From Xiheimicrobium sp033763395 (GTDB taxonomy: Bacteria > Myxococcota > Myxococcia > Myxococcales > Myxococcaceae), in contig JANRKQ010000225.1 in NCBI GenBank assembly GCA_033763395.1, forward strand, positions 1-64,000: a DNA stretch of 64,000 nt. The letters are read 5' to 3'. The translations under genes and the position numbers were made by a program. The notes beneath the pieces are model-generated. The model was given only the letters and a program-made list of their open reading frames with translations. It was not told the DNA's origin and made no database searches. Positions 33,863 to 43,224 of the stretch are shown here, piece after piece. Within the stretch, counting starts at the first letter, position 1, and each line of letters starts with the position of its first letter.

Positions 33863-36286
33863 TTACTGGACGGTGAGGCCCTTCATGTCGGCGACGCACT
33901 CACCCTTCGGGTCGAGCTTCAGGTATTCGCCGGCGACGGCCTTGATCTTGTCCTTGTCATTCGGCTGGTTCTCCTTCGCGAGGAACCGGGCGTAGTGACA
34001 GTAGGCCGGAGCGTATTCCTTGCTCGCGTTGAGCGCCTTCTCGTAGCCAGCGCGCGCCTTGTCCTTGAGGCCCGCCTGCTCGTGGGTGTAGCCCAGCTCG
34101 TCGTAGGCGATGGCGGCCAGCGACGGGTCCGCGAAGTAGTCAGCGGCGGCACGGTCGAACAGCTCGGCGGCGCGCTTGAGGTCCTTCTTCTCGTCCCGGT
34201 AGATGCGGCCCAGCATGAAGCGCGCTTCGCCGTTGCGGACCTTCTGGTCTTCGGTGGCCTTCTCGAGCGTCTGGCGCGCGTCTTCCCACTTCTTCTGCCG
34301 GGCCTGCGCCGTGCCGAGCATGGTCAGCAGCTTGGGGCTGCCTGGAACGAGCGTCAGCGCCTTCTTGAGCGCCTCTTCAGCCTGGGGCTCGCCGCCTTCC
34401 TTCTTGAGGAGAATGCGCGCCAGCTCGACGTGGAACTGCGCCGTCGTCGAGTTGGCCTCGATGGCCTTCTTCACCTCGGCCGCCGCCTCGTCGAGCTTGT
34501 CGGTCCAGAAGAGTCGCCGCGCCTTCAAGATGAAGAGCTCGGGGTTGGTGCGATCGAGCCCGAACGCGTCCTTCTCGGCCGCGTCGATGTCCTTCCCGGC
34601 CTTCGCAGGATCGGTCGACACGCCCGTGGCCTCACCGAGCTCCCTGGCGAACTTCTCTTCGTACTCGCCCATGTCCTTCGACACGCGCGCGATGAGGAGC
34701 GCCTTCGCCATCTGCCCCATCGCGAGCTGTCGCGGCGAGTGCTTGGGGTCCGCCTTGAGCAGGGTGTTGAGGTACTCCGCCGCGCCCTTGTAGCGGCGCG
34801 CGGGCTCGGGCAGGTCGAGCAGGGCGATCGACGTCCCCAGCAGGGCTTCGGGGTGCGACTTCTTGGTGTAGTCGAGCGCCTTCGCGAACTGGATCGACGC
34901 GTCGCTGTCAGCCCCGCGCCGCAACTGAATGGTGCCCATCGCCACACGAACGCGTGGGTCATCCGGAGCAATGGCGAGCGCCTTGTCGAGGGTCTCCTTC
35001 GCGCGCTCGAGGTCGCCCTGGTTCATCTGGAGGACGCCGAGCGTGTTGTACAGAAGCGCCGACTTCTTGTTCTCGGCCTCGGCTGCCTTCACGCGGTCTT
35101 CCATCATCCGCAAGGCTTCGCTGGTCTTGCCCGAGTAGTACGCGAGCAGCGCCTCGGCGGCGTACTGGTACGACAGCCCTTTGTCCTCGCTCGAGCCCTG
35201 GCCTTCTTTGAGGTGCTCCTCGGCGCGGCCCTTGATGGTGTCGTCGTGCTCGTGCTCGCCCCAGCGCACCACGTACGCGTACGCGAGGATGCGGTGGGCC
35301 AGCGCCGAACCGGGGTCGGCATCGAGGGCCTGCTCGCCCTGGGTGCAGGCCTGCTTGTACGCCGCGAAGGTGTCGGTCTTGAGCAGGTCCTGCGCGCCCT
35401 GCACGAGCTTGTTCACCTCGCGCTTCACCTTCGCGCGGTACTGGCCGATGCCGTAGTAGGCGCCGGCACCAGCGGGCACTGCGAAGATGAGCATGAAGAA
35501 GAGCGCCTTCGCGAGGCCGCCCGAGTCCTTCTTCTTGCGCTTCTTCGGCGGCATTGACGCCTCGGAGAGCTCCGAGACCTCGCTCACTTCAGACACGGAC
35601 TCTTCCGGTTCGAACGACGGGCGGCGAACGGCAGGCCGGGCTCCCGAGGTGCGGCCAGACGTCGTCGCGGGCGCCGTGCGCCGCTGCACGCCCTGCGCAC
35701 CGCTCGTGCGGGGCTGTGGAATCGCCTCGGCCGGCATCGGGTTGGGCACCGTCACGTCGGTCTCGACGATCAGGTTGGCGCTCGAGACCCCATTCGACGG
35801 CGCGGCGATGGGCGCGACCGGCTGTGAGACAGGCGGAGGCGGCGGGGGCGCAGCCGGCTTCGGCGGCTCGACGCCCAGCTCGCGCATGGTCGTCTGCGTG
35901 TCGCTGTCGGCGGGGTCGGCCTCGAACGCCTTGAGGATCGTCGCCTTCGCGGTCTCTTTTTCGCCGCCCTTCCACTGGAGCTGCGCCGTCATGCGCAGCG
36001 CGCCCTTGTCCGTGGGGACGACCGAGAGCGCGCCCTGCAGCTCCTCGAGCGCCTTCTTGTCCTTGCCTTGATCGGCGTACACGCGCGCGAGCAGCACGCG
36101 GGGGTCGGCGAGGGTGGGGTGGGCCTTGACGCCCTTCTTGCACACCACCATCGCTTCCATGTACCGGCCCATGGCGAGGTACGCCTCGGCGAGGGGCTTG
36201 TACGCCTGCGACGCCGGGTCGGTGGCGAAAGCAGCTTCGAGTTTCGCGAGCTCGGCCGGGCTCAACGTCTTCGTCGGGGAAGGCAT
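33863..36286 (-). CDS. Membrane-anchored TPR-repeat protein
   Basis: An approximately 807-aa protein from ATG 36286. The N-terminus (residues about 10-130) has TPR units (KPLAEAYLAMGRYMEAM, LLARVYADQGKDKKALEEL); then a Pro/Ser/Arg-rich region (about 140-250) with an acidic Glu-Ser-Val stretch; one membrane helix at about 262-285 (ALFFMLIFAVPAGAGAYYGI); and a C-terminal half with at least ten further TPR units (for example YNTLGVLQMNQGDLERAKETL). TPR arrays build protein-protein platforms; this one spans both sides of the inner membrane. The partner is not known. It is preceded (174 bases) by tRNA-Ala on the opposite strand. The GTG at 36319 would lengthen it by 11 residues. Confidence 0.88.
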   Translation of the reverse strand: MPSPTKTLSPAELAKLEAAFATDPASQAYKPLAEAYLAMGRYMEAMVVCKKGVKAHPTLADPRVLLARVYADQGKDKKALEELQGALSVVPTDKGALRMTAQLQWKGGEKETAKATILKAFEADPADSDTQTTMRELGVEPPKPAAPPPPPPVSQPVAPIAAPSNGVSSANLIVETDVTVPNPMPAEAIPQPRTSGAQGVQRRTAPATTSGRTSGARPAVRRPSFEPEESVSEVSEVSELSEASMPPKKRKKKDSGGLAKALFFMLIFAVPAGAGAYYGIGQYRAKVKREVNKLVQGAQDLLKTDTFAAYKQACTQGEQALDADPGSALAHRILAYAYVVRWGEHEHDDTIKGRAEEHLKEGQGSSEDKGLSYQYAAEALLAYYSGKTSEALRMMEDRVKAAEAENKKSALLYNTLGVLQMNQGDLERAKETLDKALAIAPDDPRVRVAMGTIQLRRGADSDASIQFAKALDYTKKSHPEALLGTSIALLDLPEPARRYKGAAEYLNTLLKADPKHSPRQLAMGQMAKALLIARVSKDMGEYEEKFARELGEATGVSTDPAKAGKDIDAAEKDAFGLDRTNPELFILKARRLFWTDKLDEAAAEVKKAIEANSTTAQFHVELARILLKKEGGEPQAEEALKKALTLVPGSPKLLTMLGTAQARQKKWEDARQTLEKATEDQKVRNGEARFMLGRIYRDEKKDLKRAAELFDRAAADYFADPSLAAIAYDELGYTHEQAGLKDKARAGYEKALNASKEYAPAYCHYARFLAKENQPNDKDKIKAVAGEYLKLDPKGECVADMKGLTVQ

Positions 36287-36398
36287 CGGGAGAGCGTCGG
36301 TTTCTGTCACCCGCAACACAGTGAGTCAAATGTCAAAGCGGCCGCGTTTCCGTCGCGGGGTTCGGCGATTTCCGAGGGCGGCGCGGGCGAGAGCGTGC

Positions 36399-36427
36399 TT
36401 GACACCCCCACACGCGTCACATAGTCA
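36399..36427 (+). promoter_or_regulatory. Housekeeping sigma-70-type promoter for tRNA-Ala
   Basis: A perfect -35 TTGACA (36399-36404) is followed by two -10 candidates: CATAGT after 15 bases (36420-36425) or TAGTCA after 17 bases (36422-36427). Transcription would begin about 25-30 bases before the tRNA. This is the clearest promoter in the window. Confidence 0.65.
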
Positions 36428-36460
36428 GGCCGCCGCCGCGACGCCGTCAGGAAGACATCT

Positions 36461-36533
<73 letters not shown>

Positions 36534-36545
36534 CAGTCGCGGCAT

Positions 36546-36592
36546 GAAAAAGCCCCGCCGGTTCCCTCACAGGAATCGCGCGGGGTTTTTCA
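36546..36592 (+). terminator. Intrinsic terminator after tRNA-Ala
   Basis: The stem CCCCGC / GCGGGG is closed below by A-run and T-run flanks (GAAAAAG before, TTTTTC after). The stretch of five T residues follows the stem directly on the plus strand, 13 bases after the tRNA end. The A-run lets it work also on the minus strand for the zinc-ribbon gene transcribed toward it. Confidence 0.8.
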
Positions 36593-36642
36593 TTCCGCCG
36601 GGGTGAAGTGCCCCGCGGTTTTGAAGGGCCCGGCTCCGACGC

Positions 36643-37068
36643 TCACTCGGCGGCGGGCGCTTCGGCCACGGCAGCCTCGGACGGCCGGGTGTCGTCGCTC
36701 GCAGGGCTGGCCGGCGCCGCCGTCACTGCGGCGACCTCGACGGTGGCCGGCGCGGTCGCCTCTGGAGCCACCTCGTCCTTCGGCTTCTTCGTGCCCGCGC
36801 CGGAGCGGCAGGTGCGGCACCAGGGCTGGTTGCGAATGGCGCCGTCGGCCATCTTGCGCAGGCCGAACATGCCGAGCGGCTTCATCTGCCGGCACTTGAG
36901 GCACATCATCGTGATGAGCACCTCGTTGCCGTCGGCGTCGAACACGGCCGACTTGCGGCGCTTGCGCGGCTCCTTGGGGGCGTCGGGGTTCGTTTCTTTC
37001 GCCTTGCGCTTCGCCTCGGCCTCTTTCGGCTCGGCCGGCGTCAGCATGGGCGTGACTTTGTAGAGCAC
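36643..37068 (-). CDS. Small zinc-ribbon-like protein with Ala-rich tail
   Basis: A 141-aa protein. Start GTG 37068 is chosen because AGGAGG lies 5 bases upstream; an ATG 21 bases further on is possible. A basic N-terminal part (AEAKRKAKETNPD, EPRKRRKSAVFDADG) is followed by CLKCRQ...WCRTCR (about residues 58-88), two Cys-x2-Cys pairs that should bind one zinc. The C-terminal 50 residues are low-complexity Ala/Pro/Glu. It could bind nucleic acid, but no family is recognised. It is convergent with the tRNA, sharing the terminator region. Confidence 0.78.
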   Translation of the reverse strand: MLYKVTPMLTPAEPKEAEAKRKAKETNPDAPKEPRKRRKSAVFDADGNEVLITMMCLKCRQMKPLGMFGLRKMADGAIRNQPWCRTCRSGAGTKKPKDEVAPEATAPATVEVAAVTAAPASPASDDTRPSEAAVAEAPAAE

Positions 37069-37205
37069 CGCACCCTCCTCGTGGCCGACCCGCCGGCCAC
37101 TCGACGTCCACAGCATAGCGAAAGGGGCCGCAGTCCCCCAGTGCGCCTGAAGGCTGAATATCGGCCCCGGGCGCGTCTGGCGAGCGCAAACCCGTGAGCA
37201 GCGCG

Positions 37206-39005
37206 TCAGGGGTTCGAGTGGCTCTCGTTGGCCTGACAGGGCTTGCCGTCGTCGACGAACTGCACCCGGCCCGCTTCGGGCGCCACGAAGGGCTCCTTGT
37301 TCTTCACCCAGAAGTCGACGAGCTCGTCGCGCAGGTTGTTGCCGCGCGTCTCGCCGAGATCGACCTGCCGGGGGTCGATGGTGGCCAGCACCGGGCCCAG
37401 CCCGTCGCCGCCGCGCGCCAGGAAGTCGGGGAGCGCCACCCGGTAGCGCACGTTGGGGTCGACGCCGTGGCCGCCAGGCAGGTGGACGGACTTCAGCCGG
37501 TTGGGGCCCGGGCATCGATCGAGCCGCACCTCGAGGCCCGACACCTGGAAGACGCCCTTCTTCGCGGCGTAGGCGGCGCGCACGAGGCTCACCAGCTGGT
37601 CGCCCGTGATGTCCAGCGTGGCCACCTGGTTGTCGAACGGGAGCACCTCGTACACCGAGCCATACTTCAGCGGCCCGGGATCGAGGTCGGCCCGGAGCCC
37701 GCCGGGATTGAGCAGCGCGACGTCGGCGCGGACCATCGTGCGCAGCGAGTCCGCCAGGAAGCTGCCGAGAGCGCTCTCGGTCTCGTAGTTGCGGCCCAGG
37801 GCCTTCGGCACCGACAGCCCCAGCGCCTTGTTCTGCAGCGCCGCCACCCGCGCTTCGCCCGGCCACAACAGCTCGGCGATGGCGCTGTCAGGCTCGATCT
37901 TCTGCGACAGCCATCTGGCAGCCACGGGCTTCACCTGCGCGGCGTTCGCCTTCAGCTTGCGCACGTCACACGACTGGCTGGCCTCGTCCATCGTCTCGCA
38001 CACCGGGATGCCGGAGCGGATGCGCGTTCGTTCCCGCAGGAGCTTGCGCGTCGTCGGGTCGATGGACAGGTCGATGACGCCGAAGGCCCGGCCCAGCGCG
38101 AAGCTCTCGATGACCGGCGTGCCGTTGACGAAGTGGCCGATCTGCCCGTGCGTGTGGCCCGCCACCACCGCGTCAAGGGTGCCGTAGGGGAAGCCCTTCA
38201 TCATCTCGAAGACCTCGCCCGTCTCGGTGTCGCAGGTGTGCAGATCGGACGGGTCGCTCGTCTCGGCGCACCGGCCGCCCGCGTGCACCACCGCGATGAC
38301 GACGTCGGCCCCGCGCGTGCGGAGGTTCCTCGCGGCCGACAGCGCCTCGGGGCCCAGCGGCGCGAAGCGCAGCGTCGCGACGTTGATGGGGAGGGTCGTC
38401 GTCGGGGTCTGCGGCGTGGTGAGGCCGATGATGCCGATCTTGATGCCCTTGCGCTCGATGATGACGGTGCCGTCGCCCGGCAGCCAGGACGGCCGCAGGC
38501 GCGAGTTCGACTCGTAGATGTTCGTCGACAGCAGCGGGAACTTCGCCTGCGCGATGCGCGCCTTGAGGGCGCCGAACGCGTCCATGCCGGGCTGGGACGC
38601 GTGGGTCGCCGAGCCCACCGGGCCGTAGTCGAACTCGTGGTTTCCGATGGCGGCCGCGTCGTAGCCGAGCGCGTTGAACGTCTCGATGACGACGCTGCCC
38701 TCGGTGAGGTTCGACATGAGCGTGCCCTGGAAGAGATCGCCGCCGTCCACCAGCACCACGCCGCCGGGGTTCTCGGCCCGCAGGAGCTTGAGGTACCCGG
38801 CGAAGGCCGCGGCCCCGCCGTACCGAATGTTGCCCTGCGGAAACTTCTCTTCCTGCGTCATCACCCAGCCGTGCACGTCGTTGGTGCCGACGAGCGTGAG
38901 GTGCACCGCGCCGTCGGCGTCGGCCCGGAGCGAGTCCTGGCCGGTGCGGCAGGAGGCTACGGACGAGGCGACGAGGAAGAAGAGGAGCCTGGCGATCGAT
39001 CTCAT
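37206..39005 (-). CDS. Secreted 5'-nucleotidase/UshA-type phosphoesterase
   Basis: A 599-aa lipoprotein-type phosphoesterase from ATG 39005. The lipobox is VASC near residue 19. The metallophosphoesterase domain shows the five metal-binding motifs: GTNDVHGW, VDGGDLFQGT, AIGNHEFDYG, VVHAGG, and GHTHGQ. The C-terminal nucleotidase domain (about residues 350-590) has LNPGGLRADLDPG, YEVLPFDNQVATLDI and GGDGLG. It likely frees phosphate from nucleotides or sugar phosphates outside the inner membrane. The ATG overlaps the stop of the phytase-like gene (ATGA), so both are made together and probably serve phosphate acquisition. Two Cys in HTCDTETG and CETMDEASQSC suggest disulfides. Confidence 0.92.
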   Translation of the reverse strand: MRSIARLLFFLVASSVASCRTGQDSLRADADGAVHLTLVGTNDVHGWVMTQEEKFPQGNIRYGGAAAFAGYLKLLRAENPGGVVLVDGGDLFQGTLMSNLTEGSVVIETFNALGYDAAAIGNHEFDYGPVGSATHASQPGMDAFGALKARIAQAKFPLLSTNIYESNSRLRPSWLPGDGTVIIERKGIKIGIIGLTTPQTPTTTLPINVATLRFAPLGPEALSAARNLRTRGADVVIAVVHAGGRCAETSDPSDLHTCDTETGEVFEMMKGFPYGTLDAVVAGHTHGQIGHFVNGTPVIESFALGRAFGVIDLSIDPTTRKLLRERTRIRSGIPVCETMDEASQSCDVRKLKANAAQVKPVAARWLSQKIEPDSAIAELLWPGEARVAALQNKALGLSVPKALGRNYETESALGSFLADSLRTMVRADVALLNPGGLRADLDPGPLKYGSVYEVLPFDNQVATLDITGDQLVSLVRAAYAAKKGVFQVSGLEVRLDRCPGPNRLKSVHLPGGHGVDPNVRYRVALPDFLARGGDGLGPVLATIDPRQVDLGETRGNNLRDELVDFWVKNKEPFVAPEAGRVQFVDDGKPCQANESHSNP

Positions 39006-41224
39006 GGGTCTGAACGCGCCAGCGTACGAGACGAACGGCGCCGTGCGAAGCGTCGCAACCACACGAGGAAGAACAAGCCCGGGAGGCCGGCCGAGACGGG
39101 GGCGCCGGAGCAGCAGCCCATGGGTTCCGGCTCGACCACCCCGCCGCCACCGACGCCGCTGCTGCCGCCCGTCCCGCCGGCGGCTCCGCCGCCCGTGCCG
39201 CCCGAGAGTGGCACGGCGCGGGTCAGCGCCTCCCAGGCGGCCAGGCGCACCACCGACCCTCCATCGGCGAACGTCTCGGCGAAGGCGAGCACACCAGCGG
39301 GGAAGGGGGAGCCCGGCGCTGCGCCGCCGTCGGCGAGCTGTCCGAACGCAGCGCGGGTGACGTCGAGGGCCGCTCCACCACGGAGCCGCTGGCCACCATC
39401 GGCCAGCGCGACCTCGAAGCGCCCGAGGGATCGCGCGCGCGTCGTGGTGGCCGAGAAGACCTCGTACGCGTCGTCACTGGGGAACGCGCCGATCACCACG
39501 AGCCCGCCATCGCCCAGCGAAACGGCCGCCAGCCCCGCGGGGCCCGGCGCCCCCGCGCCCGCGTCGTGCAGGGAGACGACACCGCCGTCGCCGAAGACAT
39601 CGACCGCCCACAGGGAGGAGCCCGCTGACACGAAGAGGCGCGCGACGTCGGGCACTCCGAGTACGGCACGGGCGGCGGCTGGAAGGACGAGGTCCGCCTC
39701 GAGCAGGCCACGCGGGAGGCCAGCGTCATCGAGCCCGAGCCGAACGCGCTGGACGCGGTTCGTGCCCGACTCGACGAAGACGAAGGCGCCGCCGTCGGGC
39801 GAGTCCACCAGGGCGACCCCCCGGGCCGCGCTCACCGCCAGCGAGGGCGCGACCGGCGAGAGCCCACCATCGGGTCCCGGCGCCAGGAAGAGGAGCTGCC
39901 CGCCGTCGACCTCGCGCACCGAGGCCACCACGAGCCCGTCGACGAAAGGGCCGATCGCGCGCGGTCGCGCATCGACTCCACCAAAGGGGCCCGCCCGGGG
40001 AAACGAGATCGCGACGCCCCCGTCGGCGCCCACGCCCGAGAGGCCGGCGAAGGCCCCGAAGACGAGCGCCCGTGACGGCCAGAGCGCGACGTCTCCGCTC
40101 CGCCCGTCGAAGAAGGGGCTCGACACCGTCGTCTCGACCCGCGGCAGCGCAGGAGGCATGGGCTCGACCGGCGGCGCGGCGAGCCCCGGAAGGTCGATCG
40201 GCAAGGCCGGAGTGACCTGCCCGGCGAGCGCCTCCCACGGCACCAGCTTCACGCGGCCGCCCGAGGGCGAGATGCGGTCGACCACGGCCATCACCCCGAA
40301 GGGGAACGACGCCCCGCCGTCGAGCACGCCGAAGGGCCCCGGCCAGACGTCGATCCACTCACCGCTGCGCACCAGGGCCCCGCCGTCTTCGAGGCCGACG
40401 GAGAACTCGGCGAGGAAGTCGGCGCCCGCCTCGAGCTGGTACACCCGGTAGCGGTTCTGGACCGGCACCGCCGCGATGAGGAGCGCGCCGCCGTCGGCCT
40501 GTGGGTACACGGTGAGGCCCGACATCACGTCCGTCACCGTGCCCGCGTCGACGATCGGGACGAGGGTGGGCATGTCTTCGCGTGGGTCGAACGCCAGCAC
40601 GCCGCGGAGCCCGGCCGACAGGTACGCGCGCTGGAGGGACGGCGCGACGGCGATGCCTCGAACCGCGGTGCCCACCATCACCGGTGGGATGGCCGTCGGC
40701 ACCAGCCCGCCATCAGAGGCCTCGAGCCGCCAGCGCTGAATCGTGGTGCCGCCGCTCTCGACGAGGAGCCAGGCGCCACCATCGGCGAAGTCGGCCAACG
40801 CCACCGCGCGCGGGGCCGTCGTCGCGATCGGAATCGTCAACAGGTCGCGCAGCACGCCCGCGTCGCCCAGCGTCGTGAAGAGAAACACCCGGCCGGCCGT
40901 CGTCCCCGTCGTGGCCACCACGCCGCCGCGCGTGTCGTCGGGGAAGGCGCGCAGGAAAGGAACCGCGTCGATGCCACCGACGGCGCCGAACGAGCCCATG
41001 AGCGAGGGCACCGGGCCTCCATCGACGAGGAAGGCATAGAGGCCGTTGTTAGTGTCGTCTGCGCCGAAGAAGAGATCGCGCCCGTCGCTCCACCGCTGCG
41101 TCAGGAGCGCCGTGTCACCCGCGAACGACCCGGGAATCGGGGCGCTCTCACTGCGAACGGGCGCGAGGAGCTGCGCCTGCGCAGCAGCGGCGAGCAGACA
41201 CGAGGTGAGGGAGAGCAGGCGCAT
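39002..41224 (-). CDS. Phytase-like double beta-propeller protein with MYXO-CTERM-like tail
   Basis: A 740-aa exported protein from ATG 41224 (signal peptide LLSLTSCLLAAAAQAQ). Two halves of about 330 aa each show the 3-phytase/beta-propeller pattern: DDTNNGLYAFLVDGG, then VESGGTTIQRWRLEASDGG in half one and FVESGTNRVQRVRLGLDDAG in half two. The C-terminus ends with a Gly linker, MGCCSGA, a hydrophobic helix (GLPGLFFLVWL) and an Arg cluster (RRFARRR), like the MYXO-CTERM surface-sorting signal. Phytase activity is only inferred: calcium and phosphate ligands cannot be verified by eye. Its coupling (ATGA) to the nucleotidase gene supports phosphate release. Confidence 0.72.
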   Translation of the reverse strand: MRLLSLTSCLLAAAAQAQLLAPVRSESAPIPGSFAGDTALLTQRWSDGRDLFFGADDTNNGLYAFLVDGGPVPSLMGSFGAVGGIDAVPFLRAFPDDTRGGVVATTGTTAGRVFLFTTLGDAGVLRDLLTIPIATTAPRAVALADFADGGAWLLVESGGTTIQRWRLEASDGGLVPTAIPPVMVGTAVRGIAVAPSLQRAYLSAGLRGVLAFDPREDMPTLVPIVDAGTVTDVMSGLTVYPQADGGALLIAAVPVQNRYRVYQLEAGADFLAEFSVGLEDGGALVRSGEWIDVWPGPFGVLDGGASFPFGVMAVVDRISPSGGRVKLVPWEALAGQVTPALPIDLPGLAAPPVEPMPPALPRVETTVSSPFFDGRSGDVALWPSRALVFGAFAGLSGVGADGGVAISFPRAGPFGGVDARPRAIGPFVDGLVVASVREVDGGQLLFLAPGPDGGLSPVAPSLAVSAARGVALVDSPDGGAFVFVESGTNRVQRVRLGLDDAGLPRGLLEADLVLPAAARAVLGVPDVARLFVSAGSSLWAVDVFGDGGVVSLHDAGAGAPGPAGLAAVSLGDGGLVVIGAFPSDDAYEVFSATTTRARSLGRFEVALADGGQRLRGGAALDVTRAAFGQLADGGAAPGSPFPAGVLAFAETFADGGSVVRLAAWEALTRAVPLSGGTGGGAAGGTGGSSGVGGGGVVEPEPMGCCSGAPVSAGLPGLFFLVWLRRFARRRSSRTLARSDP

Positions 41225-41308
41225 GCGGCGTCGATCCTCCAGCGCTCGAGACCGGCCCGTCGGCTGCTGATGGCGTCGTGCGGAGGGCATCACCCCGCTG
41301 AGTCTACG

Positions 41309-42193
41309 TCACCCGGGCCCCGGACAGCTCAGCATGCTGCACGTGAGCCCGGTGAAGCACCGCCGTGCGTCGCAGTCCGGGTCGAGGCAGTCGGCCTGTC
41401 CGTCACCGTCGTTGTCGAAGCCGTCGTCGCACACCGTCTCGGGGAAGAAGCAGCCGCGCACGAGGCCACCGTCGGTGCCGCCATCGAGGCCTCCATCGGC
41501 CCCGCCCCCGCCATCGGGAAGGCCACCGTCTGCAACGCCCCCATCGCTCAGCCCGCCATCCGTCACGCCGGCGTCGGGGATGATGGGCGCCAGCCCGCAC
41601 CGGCGGGCCGGAGCCGACTGCGAGTCGCACACGAGGGACTCGCACCGCTCGTCGTCGCAGTCGGTGCGCCCGTTCGAGTCGTTGTCGACGCGATCGTCAC
41701 ACCGGGTCTCGACGCAGGTCGCTCCGAGGCAGGTGGTGCCCGCGGTGCATGCTCGACCGCACTGCCCGCAGTGTTGGCTGTCGCGGCTGAGGTCGAAGTC
41801 CTCGTCGGCCTGGCCATCGCAGTCGTCATCGAGGCGGTTGCAGAGCTCGGCCGACGGCATCACCGTGCCCTCGCAGACGATCGAGCCCTGTTGGCAGACC
41901 CGCCGCCCGGCCGCGCAGACGCCCAGGCGCTCGGTGGTGCAGGCCTCACCCTGCGTTGGGAAGGACTCGTCGATGCGGCCATCACAGGTGTTGTCGACGC
42001 CGTCGCAGAGCTCGACGTCGGCGCACAGCCCCTCGCGGAAGCAGCGGCCACCTCCGGCAAACTGGGGCCGGCACACGAAGCCCCCCGCGCAGTCCTCGGG
42101 TGTGGCGCACGAGAAGATGCCCTTGTCCGGGTCGAGCGAGGGGCAGGCCGTGACGAGCGTGAGCACGGAGGCGACGAAGAGGGGGCGCGTCAT
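41309..42193 (-). CDS. MopE-repeat Cys-rich lipoprotein
   Basis: A 294-aa lipoprotein from ATG 42193 (lipobox VTAC). It contains several MopE-type metal-binding repeats (PF11617 pattern): LCDGVDNTCDGRIDESF, LCNRLDDDCDGQADEDF, CDDRVDNDSNGRTDCDD and CDDGFDNDGDGQADCLD, with Asp-rich Ca-like loops and Cys pairs. Around residues 215-260 there is an Asp-Gly-Gly linker. Such repeats are common on myxobacterial surfaces and bind Cu or Ca in methanotroph MopE. The ATG overlaps the stop of the PEGA gene upstream (ATGA). Confidence 0.85.
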   Translation of the reverse strand: MTRPLFVASVLTLVTACPSLDPDKGIFSCATPEDCAGGFVCRPQFAGGGRCFREGLCADVELCDGVDNTCDGRIDESFPTQGEACTTERLGVCAAGRRVCQQGSIVCEGTVMPSAELCNRLDDDCDGQADEDFDLSRDSQHCGQCGRACTAGTTCLGATCVETRCDDRVDNDSNGRTDCDDERCESLVCDSQSAPARRCGLAPIIPDAGVTDGGLSDGGVADGGLPDGGGGADGGLDGGTDGGLVRGCFFPETVCDDGFDNDGDGQADCLDPDCDARRCFTGLTCSMLSCPGPG

Positions 42194-43224
42194 GGCGTCA
42201 CCTGCGCGGGCGCGGCGGGCGAAGGCTCGCTCAGCACGTCGATGAGGAGGAAGACGAGGGTCGCGGCCGCGGCGACGCCGAGCGTGACGAAGGCGACGTT
42301 GGCGACGAGGGCGTTGCGGTTCTGCTCGAGCGCCTCGGCGCGGGTGCCCTGGTACACGCCGGTCGCTGCGTCGAGGCCTCCCAGCAGACGAGCGCGCTGC
42401 CCTTCGGCGATGCCTCCGGCGATCGCTGCGGTCGCGCCGGCCACGACGGCGAGGCCACCGAAGATCCACGTCGGCGCGGACAAGGAGAGGGGCCGGGCCT
42501 CGGCGCTGGGCTGGGTCGGGCCCGTCGGCCTGGCCACGAGATCCTCGTCGGGTTGTTGGCCCGGAATGAGGAGCAGCTTGATGGTCTCGGTCGACGTCTG
42601 GTTGGCCTCGACGGTGACGAAGCGCGTGACGGGCAGGTACTTGTTCTTCTCGACCTTCACCTCGTACTTGCCCGGCTTGAGGGTCAGCGTGACGGGCGGG
42701 GAGCCGACAAACTCGCCGTTGAGCGAGAGCTGGGCGTTCGGCGCGGTCGCCTCGATGACGAGGGTGCCGCGGGCTTCGCGCTCGCCGCGCAGGAGGCCCG
42801 GCACGGCCTGCTCCACGTCCTTCTGGAGGCGCCGGCTGGCGATGAGAATGGAGCGGTCGACGTCGCACACGAGGGCGAGGTCCTTCACGTCGTGGTGCCA
42901 CAGCTTGAGGAGGTAGTTCTTCTCGTCGCGCGCGAGGGAGCCGGTGATGATTCGCCGAATCGGTGTGCCGGCCACGGCGCTGGCGACGCAGGCCGTGCTC
43001 TCGCGGCACTTGCGCAGCGCCAGGTACTTCTCGGGCGGGAGCAGGCTCCGGAGTTGATCGGGCGTGAGCAGGTCGAGCTTGAGGGTCGCGCCGCCTTCGA
43101 GGACCTGGCGGGTCACCTGCGCCCCCAGGCCCATCATCGCATCGGCAGCGTCGACGTCGACGACGGCGATGGGCTCGGCAGTCAGCACCATCACGGCCGC
43201 GAACGCGGGCACGGCAAAGAGCAT
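42190..43224 (-). CDS. PEGA-domain membrane protein
   Basis: A 344-aa protein with an N-terminal signal sequence. A central region (about residues 155-220) is a PEGA domain (GTLVIEATAPNAQLSLNGEFVGSPPVTLTLKPGKYEV), a small beta-unit used in surface-layer-like proteins. Two helices near the C-terminus (IFGGLAVVAGATAAIAGG and FVTLGVAAAATLVFLLIDV) anchor it. The N-terminal 150 residues resemble the DUF-type domain found before PEGA in myxobacteria (YLALRKCRESTACVA). It is followed by the MopE lipoprotein (ATGA). Function unknown; envelope structural role is likely. Confidence 0.85.
   Translation of the reverse strand: MLFAVPAFAAVMVLTAEPIAVVDVDAADAMMGLGAQVTRQVLEGGATLKLDLLTPDQLRSLLPPEKYLALRKCRESTACVASAVAGTPIRRIITGSLARDEKNYLLKLWHHDVKDLALVCDVDRSILIASRRLQKDVEQAVPGLLRGEREARGTLVIEATAPNAQLSLNGEFVGSPPVTLTLKPGKYEVKVEKNKYLPVTRFVTVEANQTSTETIKLLLIPGQQPDEDLVARPTGPTQPSAEARPLSLSAPTWIFGGLAVVAGATAAIAGGIAEGQRARLLGGLDAATGVYQGTRAEALEQNRNALVANVAFVTLGVAAAATLVFLLIDVLSEPSPAAPAQVTP

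Noticed and set aside
36287..36319. GTG start of the TPR gene at 36319
   Set aside because: The ATG at 36286 begins the polar region before the first TPR; neither has a strong ribosome site, so the choice is weak.
37194..40451. A 1,085-residue open frame on the plus strand
   Set aside because: Antisense of the nucleotidase and phytase-like genes; no motif, and typical of high-GC codon shadows.
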